From DASTCZ01 sp035308165 (GTDB taxonomy: Bacteria > Acidobacteriota > Terriglobia > Acidiferrales > UBA7541): a stretch of DNA of 64,000 bases. This document shows positions 24,514 to 33,902 of the stretch, piece by piece (within the stretch, counting starts at the first letter, position 1; each line of letters starts with the position of its first letter). Position numbers and translations under genes: made by a program. Location: NCBI GenBank assembly GCA_035308165.1, contig DATGHC010000018.1:35448-99447 (forward strand), given 5' to 3'. The notes below the pieces were generated by a model. It was not told the origin of the DNA. It saw nothing but the letters and a program-made list of their open reading frames with translations, and searched no databases.

Positions 24514-27500
24514 TTAATCGCCGCCGCGGGTGGAAAGGCTGGGCTCTACTGCAGGCGATGGAGTGGCCGGCTTCGGCGGCTCCGGCTCGACTCCGCGCCA
24601 TCCCACAGGTCGCCCTTTGACGGCCTGGGTCAGTGCCCGGAACAACACGAAGTACATCATTTGACGGTAGTAGAAGCGTTGAAGGATGAGCGGCAGCAGC
24701 AACGACCAATCCTCTTTTTTCTCGAGCAGAAAGGCGATCACGCACGCCAGCAGGTCAATCAACATGAAGCCCAGGAAAAACACCACCGATTGAACGATGT
24801 CTTGGCTGGTCCAGAGCTGCGGCAATTGCATGACGCGGAATTGCGCCAGTCCCCAAAATGCCAGCGAGAGCAGAAACAGCAAATCAATCACTGGGGAGAA
24901 AAGGGGCAACATTAGCTGAAACAGAAAAATATTGGGGATGGCAATCCATCCAAGCGTGCCGTAGCGCCATCGGCCAACCGTATCGCGGTGTTTCCACACG
25001 GATTGCAAAGTTCCGAATGTCCACCGAAAACGCTGCCGGATCAGCGCCCCCGCAGTTTCAGGCGCTTGCGTGTAACCGATAGCTTCCTCGTCATAGCAAA
25101 TGCGCCAGCCCGCCCGCCGAATCGCAATCGTCAGATCAGTATCCTCCGCGACTGTTTGCGCGCTGAAACCTCCCGCGGCCCGCATGGCTTCCACGCGCCA
25201 GGCCCCCACGGCCCCCGGAACCACGGGAATGCAGTTCAGCAAATCAAATGCGCGCTTTTCCATGTTCTGGCTGGTGATGTATTCCAGGGCTTGCCACCGT
25301 GTAAGCCAGCGAGTCCGGTTGCCCACTTTCACGTTGCCCGCCACAGCACCCACATTGGCATCGGCGAAATTTCGCACCAATTTGCCAACGGCTTGGGGCT
25401 CAATGGAAGTGTCGGCATCAATGGTAATAATGATGGGACTGGTGGCTGCTTCCAGCATGAGAGCCAGTGCAGCCGGCTTGCCTCGGTTCACCTGGTGGAA
25501 TATCCGCACCCGCGGGTCGCCGCCAAAGTGTTCGTCGAGAAGGTCTCCCGTCCGATCGGTGGAACCATCATCCACCACCAGGATTTCTTTGTTGGGATAA
25601 TCGGCCGCCAGCGCCGAGGTAACCGTCTGGACGATAACGTCTTCCTCATTGTAAGCGGGGATCAGGATACTCACCTGCGGCTTGAAATCGGGGTGATCGC
25701 CCGGAGCGGGACGCAGCTTTTCAACCAAGGCCAGAAGGCCAATAATGAGTGCGCGGCCGCTGACCAACAAAATTCCGAAAATAAAAACCGCGGCAATGCC
25801 CACGCGGAATATGAAGAGCAGCCCAAAGATGGACGCGTCCGCCCGCGCGGCCCACAGTTCACGGCCCGTAACCGGCGGCATCACCTGTGCCCGCGTCTGA
25901 TTTACGAGCTCCGAGACCGGCACAATCTCATAACCCGCGGCGCGCAATCCATCAATCACCTGTGGAAGCGCGGCCACGGTCTGGCTGCGGTCGCCGCCGC
26001 CGTCGTGCATCATAATGATGCTGCCAGTCGAGGCATCCGCAAGCGTTCTCTGGACGATCAACGACGCAGCAGGTGGCGCGCCGCCACCGACATCTCCCCA
26101 GTCGTGCGGATCAATTCTCGCGCCCACCAGCATGTATCCCATGCCTTGCGCAATGGGGAGCACCGACACTTCATCCGCGGTTTCCGGCTGGTGGTCAATG
26201 CCGAACGGCGGCCGGAAAAAAACCGTTTTCACGCCGAGCTGCGCCTCGATTAGCCGCTCGGTCAGGTTCAGTTCCCACTGGAGCCGCGATGTCGGCACTC
26301 CCTCCACAAACGGCTCGTGAGTGTAAGTGTGGTTGCCAATTTCGTGGCCTTCCTTAAATTCGCGCTCCAAAATTTGCGGATACCGGTTGGCGTTTTCCCC
26401 GATTACAAAAAACGTGGCCGGGACCCTCTTATCACGCAAGACATCCAGGATCTTAGGCGTCCACGAATCATCCGGGCCGTCGTCAAACGTCAGAGCCAAC
26501 TTGTGGGGAGCCGCGCCCATCTCCTCGATGTGCCAGGCAAGCGGAGTCTTCTGAATCGACTCATCCTGAATTGTGTCGCTCGCCGAGTCGTACCGAAAAG
26601 TTCGCTGGCCATTCTGCGGAGTATCCAGGATCCGCCAGATATCTCCAGACCCCTCAAGAATCAGGTCCGGCCCAGGTGGCATATCGCCCAACTTTGACCG
26701 CGCTGCGGCGTCCGGTTGGTTGGTGTCCCAGACGTACCATATCGATGCATCGGCCATTCCCAATCGCCACAGCACCGTGCCCCGCACACCCGCGCGCTCC
26801 GATGCACGCATTTGGTTGTAGGCCGTCACCGCATCCGTGAACCACACCTGGTGAACGTGGTTGTGCTCGTCGTAGTAGGAGAAGTGGGGATTCAACGAAT
26901 CAGAATCAAATTCAACTTGTGCATCCGATTCGGAAGCAGTGAGGAGTGCATCCTGAACACTCATGTCTTGCGCCGGTTCGCCTGCCTTTTGTGTTTCCTC
27001 CCAGTCATATCCATAGTTGGAAATGGCCATGATGATCTTGGCCGGCGGCACAACTTTCACCAGCGCGTCCAGATTCCGCTGAAACCAGGCTTGCGAGGCG
27101 ATTGGCCCGGGGGCCGAAGTCTTCCAGTGCTCATCGTAATTCATCAACGCGATGGCGTCGGCTTGCTTTCCCAGAAACGCATAGTCGTAGTCGGGGTCCA
27201 ATGCCGGCAGCGCGATCATCAACTTCAACGCTTTCGAGTGCAATTCGGTGGCAAGCTCGGCGGAGAATGCGCGGAAGTGGGGCTGGTCCTTCACTGCCAG
27301 GTCTTCAAAGTCCAGGCACAATCCTTGTTCGTGCATTTGCAAAATGTAAGTAACCAGCGTGCCTTCCAACTTCTTGCGGGCCGCCGGGTTAGCCAGCAAT
27401 TGCGATAATTCCTTCGCATTCCAGATTTCGCCTTCTTCATCAATGTTATTGACTAGCGCCATCACCTGGATTTCAACGTTTGCCGCGAGCATCCAGCTGT

Positions 27501-27990
27501 GGAGCCTGCTCGCCGCGTTGATCCGCGCGGCCTCATCTGCTCCCAGGTGAGGATGCTCGTGATCCGTGGAATCCATCACGTCCACCAGTCCATCCGCCGA
27601 AATCACGTGGACCTCTTCCGGAAAAATCAAGTCGAGATCCTTGTAATGCATTTTCAAACTGGCCAGGGCCCTGGCGTCAGAGTCAATGTAAAATGCCGCT
27701 CGAAGCGGGTCGGGATTTGATACCGCTTGCCCCAGCGCCGCCACGCGGTGACGCCGGCCCGGTCGCCCTGTGGTCCTCTTAGGCGGGGCTTTCGTCAGGA
27801 CGGGACGGCGCACGGCAATCGTGTTTTGCAGGATCAGGCTCGGCAGAGATACGGTGCGGATAATGCTTACGAAGAATGTCAGCAAGAGCAGTGTGACAAC
27901 GGCCCCGCTGATTTCCAGCGCTCGACGAGTGAAAAACCAGCGCCGCCGATTCTCGTCGTAGAATATTGGCTTGCTTTGTTTCACCACCAT
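24514..27990 (-). CDS. Trifunctional GH18 / polysaccharide deacetylase / GT2 protein
   Basis: 1158 residues. Order: cytoplasmic N terminus and one span (30-45); a GH18-like domain (about 95-440) with acidic motif LCLDFEDL at 224-231; a NodB deacetylase domain (about 495-695) with TFDDGPD at 501-507, metal histidines 554 and 558, FRPPFG at 592-597 and His662; a span near 722-752; a family 2 glycosyltransferase (about 773-1005) with DD at 807-808, DAD at 858-860, ED at 949-950 and RQRFRW at 985-990; then C-terminal spans. The hydrolase and deacetylase domains should lie outside the membrane and the transferase inside, suggesting synthesis, deacetylation and trimming of one exported polysaccharide, as split between PgaB and PgaC elsewhere. 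CDD describes a GH18_trifunctional family with these three domains. Confidence 0.92.
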   Translation of the reverse strand: MVVKQSKPIFYDENRRRWFFTRRALEISGAVVTLLLLTFFVSIIRTVSLPSLILQNTIAVRRPVLTKAPPKRTTGRPGRRHRVAALGQAVSNPDPLRAAFYIDSDARALASLKMHYKDLDLIFPEEVHVISADGLVDVMDSTDHEHPHLGADEAARINAASRLHSWMLAANVEIQVMALVNNIDEEGEIWNAKELSQLLANPAARKKLEGTLVTYILQMHEQGLCLDFEDLAVKDQPHFRAFSAELATELHSKALKLMIALPALDPDYDYAFLGKQADAIALMNYDEHWKTSAPGPIASQAWFQRNLDALVKVVPPAKIIMAISNYGYDWEETQKAGEPAQDMSVQDALLTASESDAQVEFDSDSLNPHFSYYDEHNHVHQVWFTDAVTAYNQMRASERAGVRGTVLWRLGMADASIWYVWDTNQPDAAARSKLGDMPPGPDLILEGSGDIWRILDTPQNGQRTFRYDSASDTIQDESIQKTPLAWHIEEMGAAPHKLALTFDDGPDDSWTPKILDVLRDKRVPATFFVIGENANRYPQILEREFKEGHEIGNHTYTHEPFVEGVPTSRLQWELNLTERLIEAQLGVKTVFFRPPFGIDHQPETADEVSVLPIAQGMGYMLVGARIDPHDWGDVGGGAPPAASLIVQRTLADASTGSIIMMHDGGGDRSQTVAALPQVIDGLRAAGYEIVPVSELVNQTRAQVMPPVTGRELWAARADASIFGLLFIFRVGIAAVFIFGILLVSGRALIIGLLALVEKLRPAPGDHPDFKPQVSILIPAYNEEDVIVQTVTSALAADYPNKEILVVDDGSTDRTGDLLDEHFGGDPRVRIFHQVNRGKPAALALMLEAATSPIIITIDADTSIEPQAVGKLVRNFADANVGAVAGNVKVGNRTRWLTRWQALEYITSQNMEKRAFDLLNCIPVVPGAVGAWRVEAMRAAGGFSAQTVAEDTDLTIAIRRAGWRICYDEEAIGYTQAPETAGALIRQRFRWTFGTLQSVWKHRDTVGRWRYGTLGWIAIPNIFLFQLMLPLFSPVIDLLFLLSLAFWGLAQFRVMQLPQLWTSQDIVQSVVFFLGFMLIDLLACVIAFLLEKKEDWSLLLPLILQRFYYRQMMYFVLFRALTQAVKGRPVGWRGVEPEPPKPATPSPAVEPSLSTRGGD

Positions 27991-28076
27991 ATTAGAAGCT
28001 ATCGGCCTGGCCGGGCTCTGTCAATGATCCGCGTCATGGCTTCCCACCGGTCTTTAACGCACCGGCAACCCGCACC

Positions 28077-29519
28077 ATGAAAAACTCCCCGCGATCTCGC
28101 TGGCTGTGGATGGCCGCTCTGTTCGCGGGAATGGCGCTGCGCGCTTTCCTTGTCTTCGCGGTCAGTCCCGGTACTGGCGACGGGCCGATGTACAAAGAGC
28201 TTGCGCAAAACTGGCGCGATCACGGAATTTATGGCCTGGACCTGGGCGGAAAAATCACTCCTGTCGATATACGCATGCCCGGATATCCTGCATTCCTGGC
28301 TGCAGCCTCCATTATATTTGGACGCGGCGACCGGCCTCCGATGTTGGCTCAAGCCGTTGTTGATATTGTAACCTGTTTACTGACCGCCGCGTTGGCTGCC
28401 TTGCTGGTTCCACCCGAATCGAAAAAGAAGGTGGCATTGGCGGCACTTTGGTTATCGGCCCTATGCCCCTTCATTGCCAGCTACGCTTCCGCCCCGCTCA
28501 CGGAAGTCCTGGCCACTTTTTGGACCGTGGTGGCTCTCGTTGCTTTTGCGGCCGCCTGCTCTGGACGTGAAACGTTTGAGTTCCGGGTGGGCAATCGGAC
28601 ATTCCGTATCAATCCCTGGTTGGCAGGCGGACTCGCTGTGGGAGTTGGCACGCTCCTCAGGCCGGAAACCCCACTTCTTTTGATCTCCCTGGCAATCCTA
28701 CTGATATGGCGATGGAGGCGCTTTGCGGATTGGGACCGTTTGGTTCGCGTTGGTGCACTCACGGCTTTGGGCCTCGCGTTGCCCCTGATTCCCTGGGCAT
28801 TGCGCAACGCCGTCACCCTGCATGAATTTCAGCCGCTCGCGCCGCGGTACGCAATTCTTCCCGGGGAATTCGCTACGAAAGGATTTGAATCTTGGACGAA
28901 TACCTGGCTGGTGCGGTTCCGTGATGTTGAACTCACTTCCTGGAAACTTGGCGAAGACCCGCTCAGCATATCCGAAGTCCCTGATTCGGCTTTCGATTCC
29001 GCAGATGAGCGGGCTCGAGTTCAGTCACTTTATGACCAGTACAACCAAAATTCTTCCAACATGACTCCTGAATGGGACGCGCAGTTCGCTGAACTGGCTC
29101 GCGAGCGCACTGCCCGCCACCCGCTGCGGACTTACCTGACCGTGCCGGCGAAACGCAGCTTTACACTCTGGCTCACCCCGCGTATCGAACTCCTGCCTTA
29201 TTCTGGGGAAATCTGGCCAGTCTGGCAGAGCTTTCTTGACGACCACACTGATTTTTCCGTGACGGTCGTATTGGGGCTAATGGGCATTGTCTATGTCGTG
29301 CTGGCCGCCGCTGGCGCCGCGCGCATATTCATCCGGCGGCTGCTCCCGCCGCCGCAACTTTGGGCCGCCGCACTACTGGTGACTTTCTGTCTGGTTCGCA
29401 CCGCATTCTTCACTCACGTTGAGACACCCGAACCGCGCTACGTCCTGGAATGTTTTCCTGCCTTGTTCGCACTGGCCGCGATGCTTTGGTTGCACGCGCG
29501 TCGCAATTCTGGTCCCTAG
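28077..29519 (+). CDS. GT39-like integral membrane glycosyltransferase
   Basis: 480 residues, about ten hydrophobic spans. The first extracytoplasmic loop carries an acidic residue and aromatic pattern (SPGTGDGPMYKELAQNWRDHGIYG, RMPGYPAFLAAA) typical of the ArnT/PMT_2 GT-C superfamily, which use polyprenyl-phosphate sugars. A soluble loop lies near residues 250-360. Divergent from the trifunctional polysaccharide gene, 86 bases apart, so both may act on the same envelope glycan. Donor and acceptor unknown. Confidence 0.84.
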   Translation: MKNSPRSRWLWMAALFAGMALRAFLVFAVSPGTGDGPMYKELAQNWRDHGIYGLDLGGKITPVDIRMPGYPAFLAAASIIFGRGDRPPMLAQAVVDIVTCLLTAALAALLVPPESKKKVALAALWLSALCPFIASYASAPLTEVLATFWTVVALVAFAAACSGRETFEFRVGNRTFRINPWLAGGLAVGVGTLLRPETPLLLISLAILLIWRWRRFADWDRLVRVGALTALGLALPLIPWALRNAVTLHEFQPLAPRYAILPGEFATKGFESWTNTWLVRFRDVELTSWKLGEDPLSISEVPDSAFDSADERARVQSLYDQYNQNSSNMTPEWDAQFAELARERTARHPLRTYLTVPAKRSFTLWLTPRIELLPYSGEIWPVWQSFLDDHTDFSVTVVLGLMGIVYVVLAAAGAARIFIRRLLPPPQLWAAALLVTFCLVRTAFFTHVETPEPRYVLECFPALFALAAMLWLHARRNSGP

Positions 29520-29523
29520 AGTT

Positions 29524-30993
29524 CTAACGCTCTTCGATCGGTTCCGGATGGATGGTCACGCGGGCAATCTGGGGAAATTTCTCCTTCACGCGGTCTTCGA
29601 GCGCTGCCGTCACGTCATGCACCTCGGTGATTGGCAAATCGCCCGACATCGCGCAGTGGCAGGAAACCAGTATCTTGTGTCCAACCTGTCTCACGTGAAC
29701 TTCATGACAGTCCACCAGCTCGTCATACTCAGCGGTCAGCGAATTCAAGAAACTTTCTACCTCGGTGCCCAGCCCTTTCATTTCCTTCGCTGTGCGGGCG
29801 CCCCTGGAAATTTCTGTTCCTTGCGGTTCGATGTGGATGTTTACTTCGGCTGGACGCGCCCCAGCCTCCTTCAACCCCGCTGCTATTTGTTGAACCTCGC
29901 CCTCCAGGCCGCTCGCCAACCGGTGCGCGTCGCGCAAACTCAGTCCTTCCTCCACTTCGAGATGCATTTCAATGAACAAACGGCCTTCCAGCTCTTGCGC
30001 GGAAAGTTCGTGAATTGCCAGATTCCGCCGCTGTGCGGCCGCGCGAATGGCTTCAAACAGGTGCTCATTGGCGCGCGCCCGCGGCTCCATGTGGACCATC
30101 ACGTCGGCGGGAAGGATCTGGGCGACGCGACGCTCGACGGCATCGCTAATCTCATGCACGCGCTCAAAGCTTGCCGTCCGAGGCACGCTGATGGTGATGT
30201 CCACGAAATGCCTGCTTCCGGCGCGCCGCAAGCGCACACGTTCCGCTCCCAGCACTCCCTCCATTCCCGATACCGCGGTTGATATCTGCTCCTGCAATCC
30301 CGGCGGAGCCGCATCCACCAGCGCGTCCAGCGTGCGCAGGCCCAGCCGCGAGCCAACCCAGATGACAAATCCAGCCACGCCCAGCGCGGCAATGGGGTCG
30401 GCGTAACGCAGCCAGGGAATCTGAAACCGTTCGCCAATCCACACCGCCGCGATGCCCAGCATTACCGTCATCGTGCTCCAAACGTCGGTTGAGAAATGGA
30501 GAGCGTCGGCCTCGAGCGCCTCGCTCGCGTATTTGCGCGCCACTCGGCCCAGTGCTCGTGAACGAACCAAGTCCACGCCCAGCGCCAATCCAAGTAGTCC
30601 AACCGCGAGCAAGCTGGGATGAATGCTGAAATCCCGGAAAAACAACCGCATAATCGCTTCCCAGATAATGTAGACCGCCGTAACCAGCAGGAGAGCCGTC
30701 TCCACAAACGCGGAAAAGTTCTCAAATTTTCCGTGCCCGTACGGGTGGCGCTCGTCGGCAGGCGTATCCGAAACGCTCACCGAAAGGTAGGTGATCACAG
30801 CGGCAATCAGGTCGAGGCTGGAATGCAGTGCTTCGGAAAGCACGCCCAGGCTGCCCGTGGCCACAGTCAGGAACACTTTCAGGGACACTAGAACAATGGC
30901 GGACCCCACCGAGGCGATTGCCGCCATCTTTTTTTCGCGTGCTACCGTGGAGATTTCCATCTTTTCGATCATCGTCCCCAGAAACTTCGCCAT
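29524..30993 (-). CDS. Cation diffusion facilitator with extended C terminus
   Basis: 489 residues; alternative starts lie at 30972 and 30960. The N-terminal six-span CDF domain has both metal-site motifs (SEALHSSLDLIAAV and EADALHFSTDVWSTM) and the HPYGHGKFE loop. CDF proteins export Zn2+, Fe2+ or Mn2+ in exchange for protons. A usual family member ends near residue 300. Here the cytoplasmic part continues with what look like further dimerisation-type modules (FVDITISVPRTASFERVHEI...; FIEMHLEVEEGLSLRDAHRL...; HKILVSCHCAMSGDLPITEV...). Each has the beta-alpha pattern of a ZT_dimer domain. Confidence 0.9.
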   Translation of the reverse strand: MAKFLGTMIEKMEISTVAREKKMAAIASVGSAIVLVSLKVFLTVATGSLGVLSEALHSSLDLIAAVITYLSVSVSDTPADERHPYGHGKFENFSAFVETALLLVTAVYIIWEAIMRLFFRDFSIHPSLLAVGLLGLALGVDLVRSRALGRVARKYASEALEADALHFSTDVWSTMTVMLGIAAVWIGERFQIPWLRYADPIAALGVAGFVIWVGSRLGLRTLDALVDAAPPGLQEQISTAVSGMEGVLGAERVRLRRAGSRHFVDITISVPRTASFERVHEISDAVERRVAQILPADVMVHMEPRARANEHLFEAIRAAAQRRNLAIHELSAQELEGRLFIEMHLEVEEGLSLRDAHRLASGLEGEVQQIAAGLKEAGARPAEVNIHIEPQGTEISRGARTAKEMKGLGTEVESFLNSLTAEYDELVDCHEVHVRQVGHKILVSCHCAMSGDLPITEVHDVTAALEDRVKEKFPQIARVTIHPEPIEER

Positions 30994-31107
30994 AGCCTAG
31001 CACGGGCGCCCTCCTGAAACAGCTCTACCATTTCCCTCTCTTTACCAGAGGCTTGCTATCTGCGAAGTAATCAGGCAAATTATCGCCATTCTTCGCGGAG
31101 GAACATC

Positions 31108-33561
31108 GTGACCTCATACCGTGTCAAAGTTTCCCTTCTTATTTCCGTGGTTTTCGCCTGCGTAGCGCCTCCTGCCTTGGCCCAGGCTTCCCCGGCGGCT
31201 TCAGGTGATGCCCAGACTATCTGGAATTCTCTCGCGCATCCCGCATTTGATCCCTCCAAGATTGCCGCCGTGAACAATCTGGTCATCGAGCGCGACCGTA
31301 TCCGCGTCACCCTCACCAACGGAACGCTGCATTTCACTCAGCCGGTGAATGGGATCGTATTCGGCGCCGTTTTCCACGGTTCCGGCAAGCTCCGAATGAC
31401 CGCGCCCAATCCCCGTGAGGGTCAGCAGTTGAGCCTCTTTACTAAGAACCCGGAAGTGTTGACGGCTGATTTTGACGATGCGACGTTCAGTTTCACGGAC
31501 AAGACCTTCGACGAAATCGCCGCTAAAGTCACCTGGGGCGGCGCGGCCGCTGCCAATGACGACCTTTACGCAGCTCGGATGCAACAGAATGAGGACCTCG
31601 GGGCGGCATTTCTTCCCAGGCTTTTCAAGAGCGTGATGGCTACCGACAGAACAAAGTCCGCCCTGTTCCTTGCGGACATGAAGACCAAGGAATACGGTTG
31701 GATGGAAGCGACCGACGACGCCTCGGAACCGGAAGAAATCAGAATTGGCCGCTGGGGAGATATCGGCCCAGTCAAAATATTTGATGTTTGGATGAGTTTC
31801 CCGGCTGGCGGGCGCAGCGCCAGCGAGGCCTTCGATGTCCCCATGGCTAAGGCCGACTACGTAATCCACAGCTACGATATGAATGTAAATATCGGAAATA
31901 ACACCGAAATGACCACAACCGCCAAGGTGACCCTGGAAACTCGTTGGCCCGGTGAACGCGTAATGTTATTCGGACTCAATTCGAACCTTCGCGTCGATAA
32001 GATCACCGATTCACAGGGAACTTCCTTGCCTTTCATAGAGGCTCGGGAACAAAAGGATCGCCCTCAGTCCTATGGCGATTATGTAGCCGTCGTGACGCCC
32101 AACCCTATTCAGGCGGGTCAAACCCAGACGATTACTTTTCAATACGCCGGAAAGCGATTGATCCGTCAAGTCGGCCCTGGCAACTATTTTGCGGATAGTT
32201 TCGGTTGGTATCCCTCCCGCATTGCCAGCAGCACCGGCGGCGATGAATTTGCGGTGCGATATGATTTCCATTTGAGCTTTCGATGCGCGAAAAAATATAG
32301 CTTGGTCGCCACAGGCAATAAAGTTAGCGACACAACGGACGGCAATAATCGAGTGACCGAGTGGAAGAGCGATCTACCTCTGGCTGTCGCGGGCTTTGCT
32401 TATGGCGATTACAAGGAAGTCACCGAAAAAGTGGGTGATATAGAGGTTCAAGTTTTTGCAAATACTTTGCAGGACGACAACATGGCGGCATTGCAGAGGC
32501 TAGCCGACAACCCCGATGTCCATGTAGCGGTCGGAAACCTCTCGCCCGTCGGATTTGCTCCCCAAATCGCCACGGAAATGGGGAATTCAATTCGTACCTT
32601 TCAGGTCTATTTTGGGCCCTATCCCTATAAACAGCTTGCGGTTGCTAATATTCCGTTTGGATACGGTCAGGGGTGGCCCGGACTCATCTATCTTTCCGTC
32701 TTTACTTTTCTGGATGACACTCAAATCCACGAGATTTTCGGCCGCGTCGATTCCCGGCAAACTCAGTTCTTCCGCGCACATGAAACCTCTCACCAGTGGT
32801 GGGGACATCGTGTCGCTTGGAAGAGTTACCACGATCAGTGGCTCTCAGAAGGGTTTGCGACGTTCTCAGGAGATCTTTACACCCAGTTTCGCAACGGCCC
32901 CAAGGACTATCTGACCCGCCTGCGCGCGGACAAGGAGGGGCTACTCACCCGGGACACGCACAATCGCGTAATTGAATCCGTCGGGCCTGTATGGATGGGC
33001 TATCGGACCAGCACCTCGCTTGATCCCCGCGACACGGCAACCATTATTTACAACAAGGGCGCCTACGCTCTTACCATGTTGCGCATGATGATGGCCGATT
33101 CCTCCAAACCTACGCTTGAAACTCAGGACGCCCGTTTCATCGCCATGATGCACGACTTCACCAAGACGTTCGATAACAAGGCTGCTTCCACGGAGGATTT
33201 CAAGGCCATCGCCGAAAAATACATGACGCCCGGAATGGACCTCGACGGCAATCACAAGCTGAATTGGTTTTTCGACCAATACGTTTACGGCACGGGTATT
33301 CCTCATTACGAATTTCACTATGACGCGAAAGACGCGGGCGGTGGAAAGTGGAATGTTACCGGGACACTCAAACGCACAGGCGTCCCGGAGGGATGGAAAG
33401 ATTTAATTCCTCTGTTCATCGAACGAAACGGTAAGATGGCTCGCGTCGGCACGTTGAGCGCCGTGAAGGCTGATACTCCTATTTCATTCACTCTTCCAAT
33501 GAATCCCGGCAAATTGCAATTGAACACGAACGAAGAATTGCTGGCGGAGATCAAGCAGTAG
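31108..33561 (+). CDS. M1-family metallopeptidase, exported
   Basis: 817 residues from GTG 31108, which has GGAGGAA closely upstream. A signal peptide ends near ALAQA. The gluzincin zinc site is complete: HETSH at 558-562 and Glu581 in LSEGFATFS, exactly the HExxH-x18-E spacing of family M1. The substrate-binding GAMEN motif is not recognisable; the equivalent region reads FGYGQGWPGLIYLS. The N-terminal beta domain is long. Likely a periplasmic or secreted aminopeptidase-like enzyme; exact specificity unknown. Confidence 0.88.
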   Translation: MTSYRVKVSLLISVVFACVAPPALAQASPAASGDAQTIWNSLAHPAFDPSKIAAVNNLVIERDRIRVTLTNGTLHFTQPVNGIVFGAVFHGSGKLRMTAPNPREGQQLSLFTKNPEVLTADFDDATFSFTDKTFDEIAAKVTWGGAAAANDDLYAARMQQNEDLGAAFLPRLFKSVMATDRTKSALFLADMKTKEYGWMEATDDASEPEEIRIGRWGDIGPVKIFDVWMSFPAGGRSASEAFDVPMAKADYVIHSYDMNVNIGNNTEMTTTAKVTLETRWPGERVMLFGLNSNLRVDKITDSQGTSLPFIEAREQKDRPQSYGDYVAVVTPNPIQAGQTQTITFQYAGKRLIRQVGPGNYFADSFGWYPSRIASSTGGDEFAVRYDFHLSFRCAKKYSLVATGNKVSDTTDGNNRVTEWKSDLPLAVAGFAYGDYKEVTEKVGDIEVQVFANTLQDDNMAALQRLADNPDVHVAVGNLSPVGFAPQIATEMGNSIRTFQVYFGPYPYKQLAVANIPFGYGQGWPGLIYLSVFTFLDDTQIHEIFGRVDSRQTQFFRAHETSHQWWGHRVAWKSYHDQWLSEGFATFSGDLYTQFRNGPKDYLTRLRADKEGLLTRDTHNRVIESVGPVWMGYRTSTSLDPRDTATIIYNKGAYALTMLRMMMADSSKPTLETQDARFIAMMHDFTKTFDNKAASTEDFKAIAEKYMTPGMDLDGNHKLNWFFDQYVYGTGIPHYEFHYDAKDAGGGKWNVTGTLKRTGVPEGWKDLIPLFIERNGKMARVGTLSAVKADTPISFTLPMNPGKLQLNTNEELLAEIKQ

Positions 33562-33902
33562 TCATCGACCAACCCTATTCGATGGCCGTCTTTAAATCCA
33601 CGGGTCCAAGTGGGATTCCAACGCCAAAGGCCTGTGGAAATCTCCTTTCCTAGAACAGGATTCCCATAACGAAACTTCAGCTTTTCCCCCGTGTTTAAGC
33701 CATTCAGATGGCTCTTGCAACATCTTACGAGAAGGGTTTAACCTTTGAGTGCTGCTTAGGGGACTGTAGTACCAAAGTCCTATTCGCCGACCCAACCCCG
33801 TCCCAGTACCCTTGTACTGGGCATCCTTGGCAGCTGGCGTACCCCAGCGCGCGGAAGACAGTAACGATTACAGGATTAGGAATCTAACTCTACCGGACTC
33901 TT
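33562..33902. other. 341-base intergenic region before tonB
   Basis: No convincing gene. A 67-codon open frame on the minus strand lacks a ribosome site and family character. The region holds the perfect hairpin at 33802-33821 and is probably the leader of the TonB/M48-like unit. Confidence 0.55.
33802..33821. repeat. Perfect hairpin CCCAGTAC-CCTT-GTACTGGG
   Basis: Eight perfect base pairs around a four-base loop, 81 bases upstream of the TonB start. No T tract follows, so it is not a standard terminator. It may be an operator or an mRNA structure. Confidence 0.55.

Noticed and set aside
24988..26253. 421-codon open frame antisense to the trifunctional protein
   Set aside because: The minus strand here encodes intact GT2 and deacetylase motifs; the plus-strand frame has no recognisable domain.
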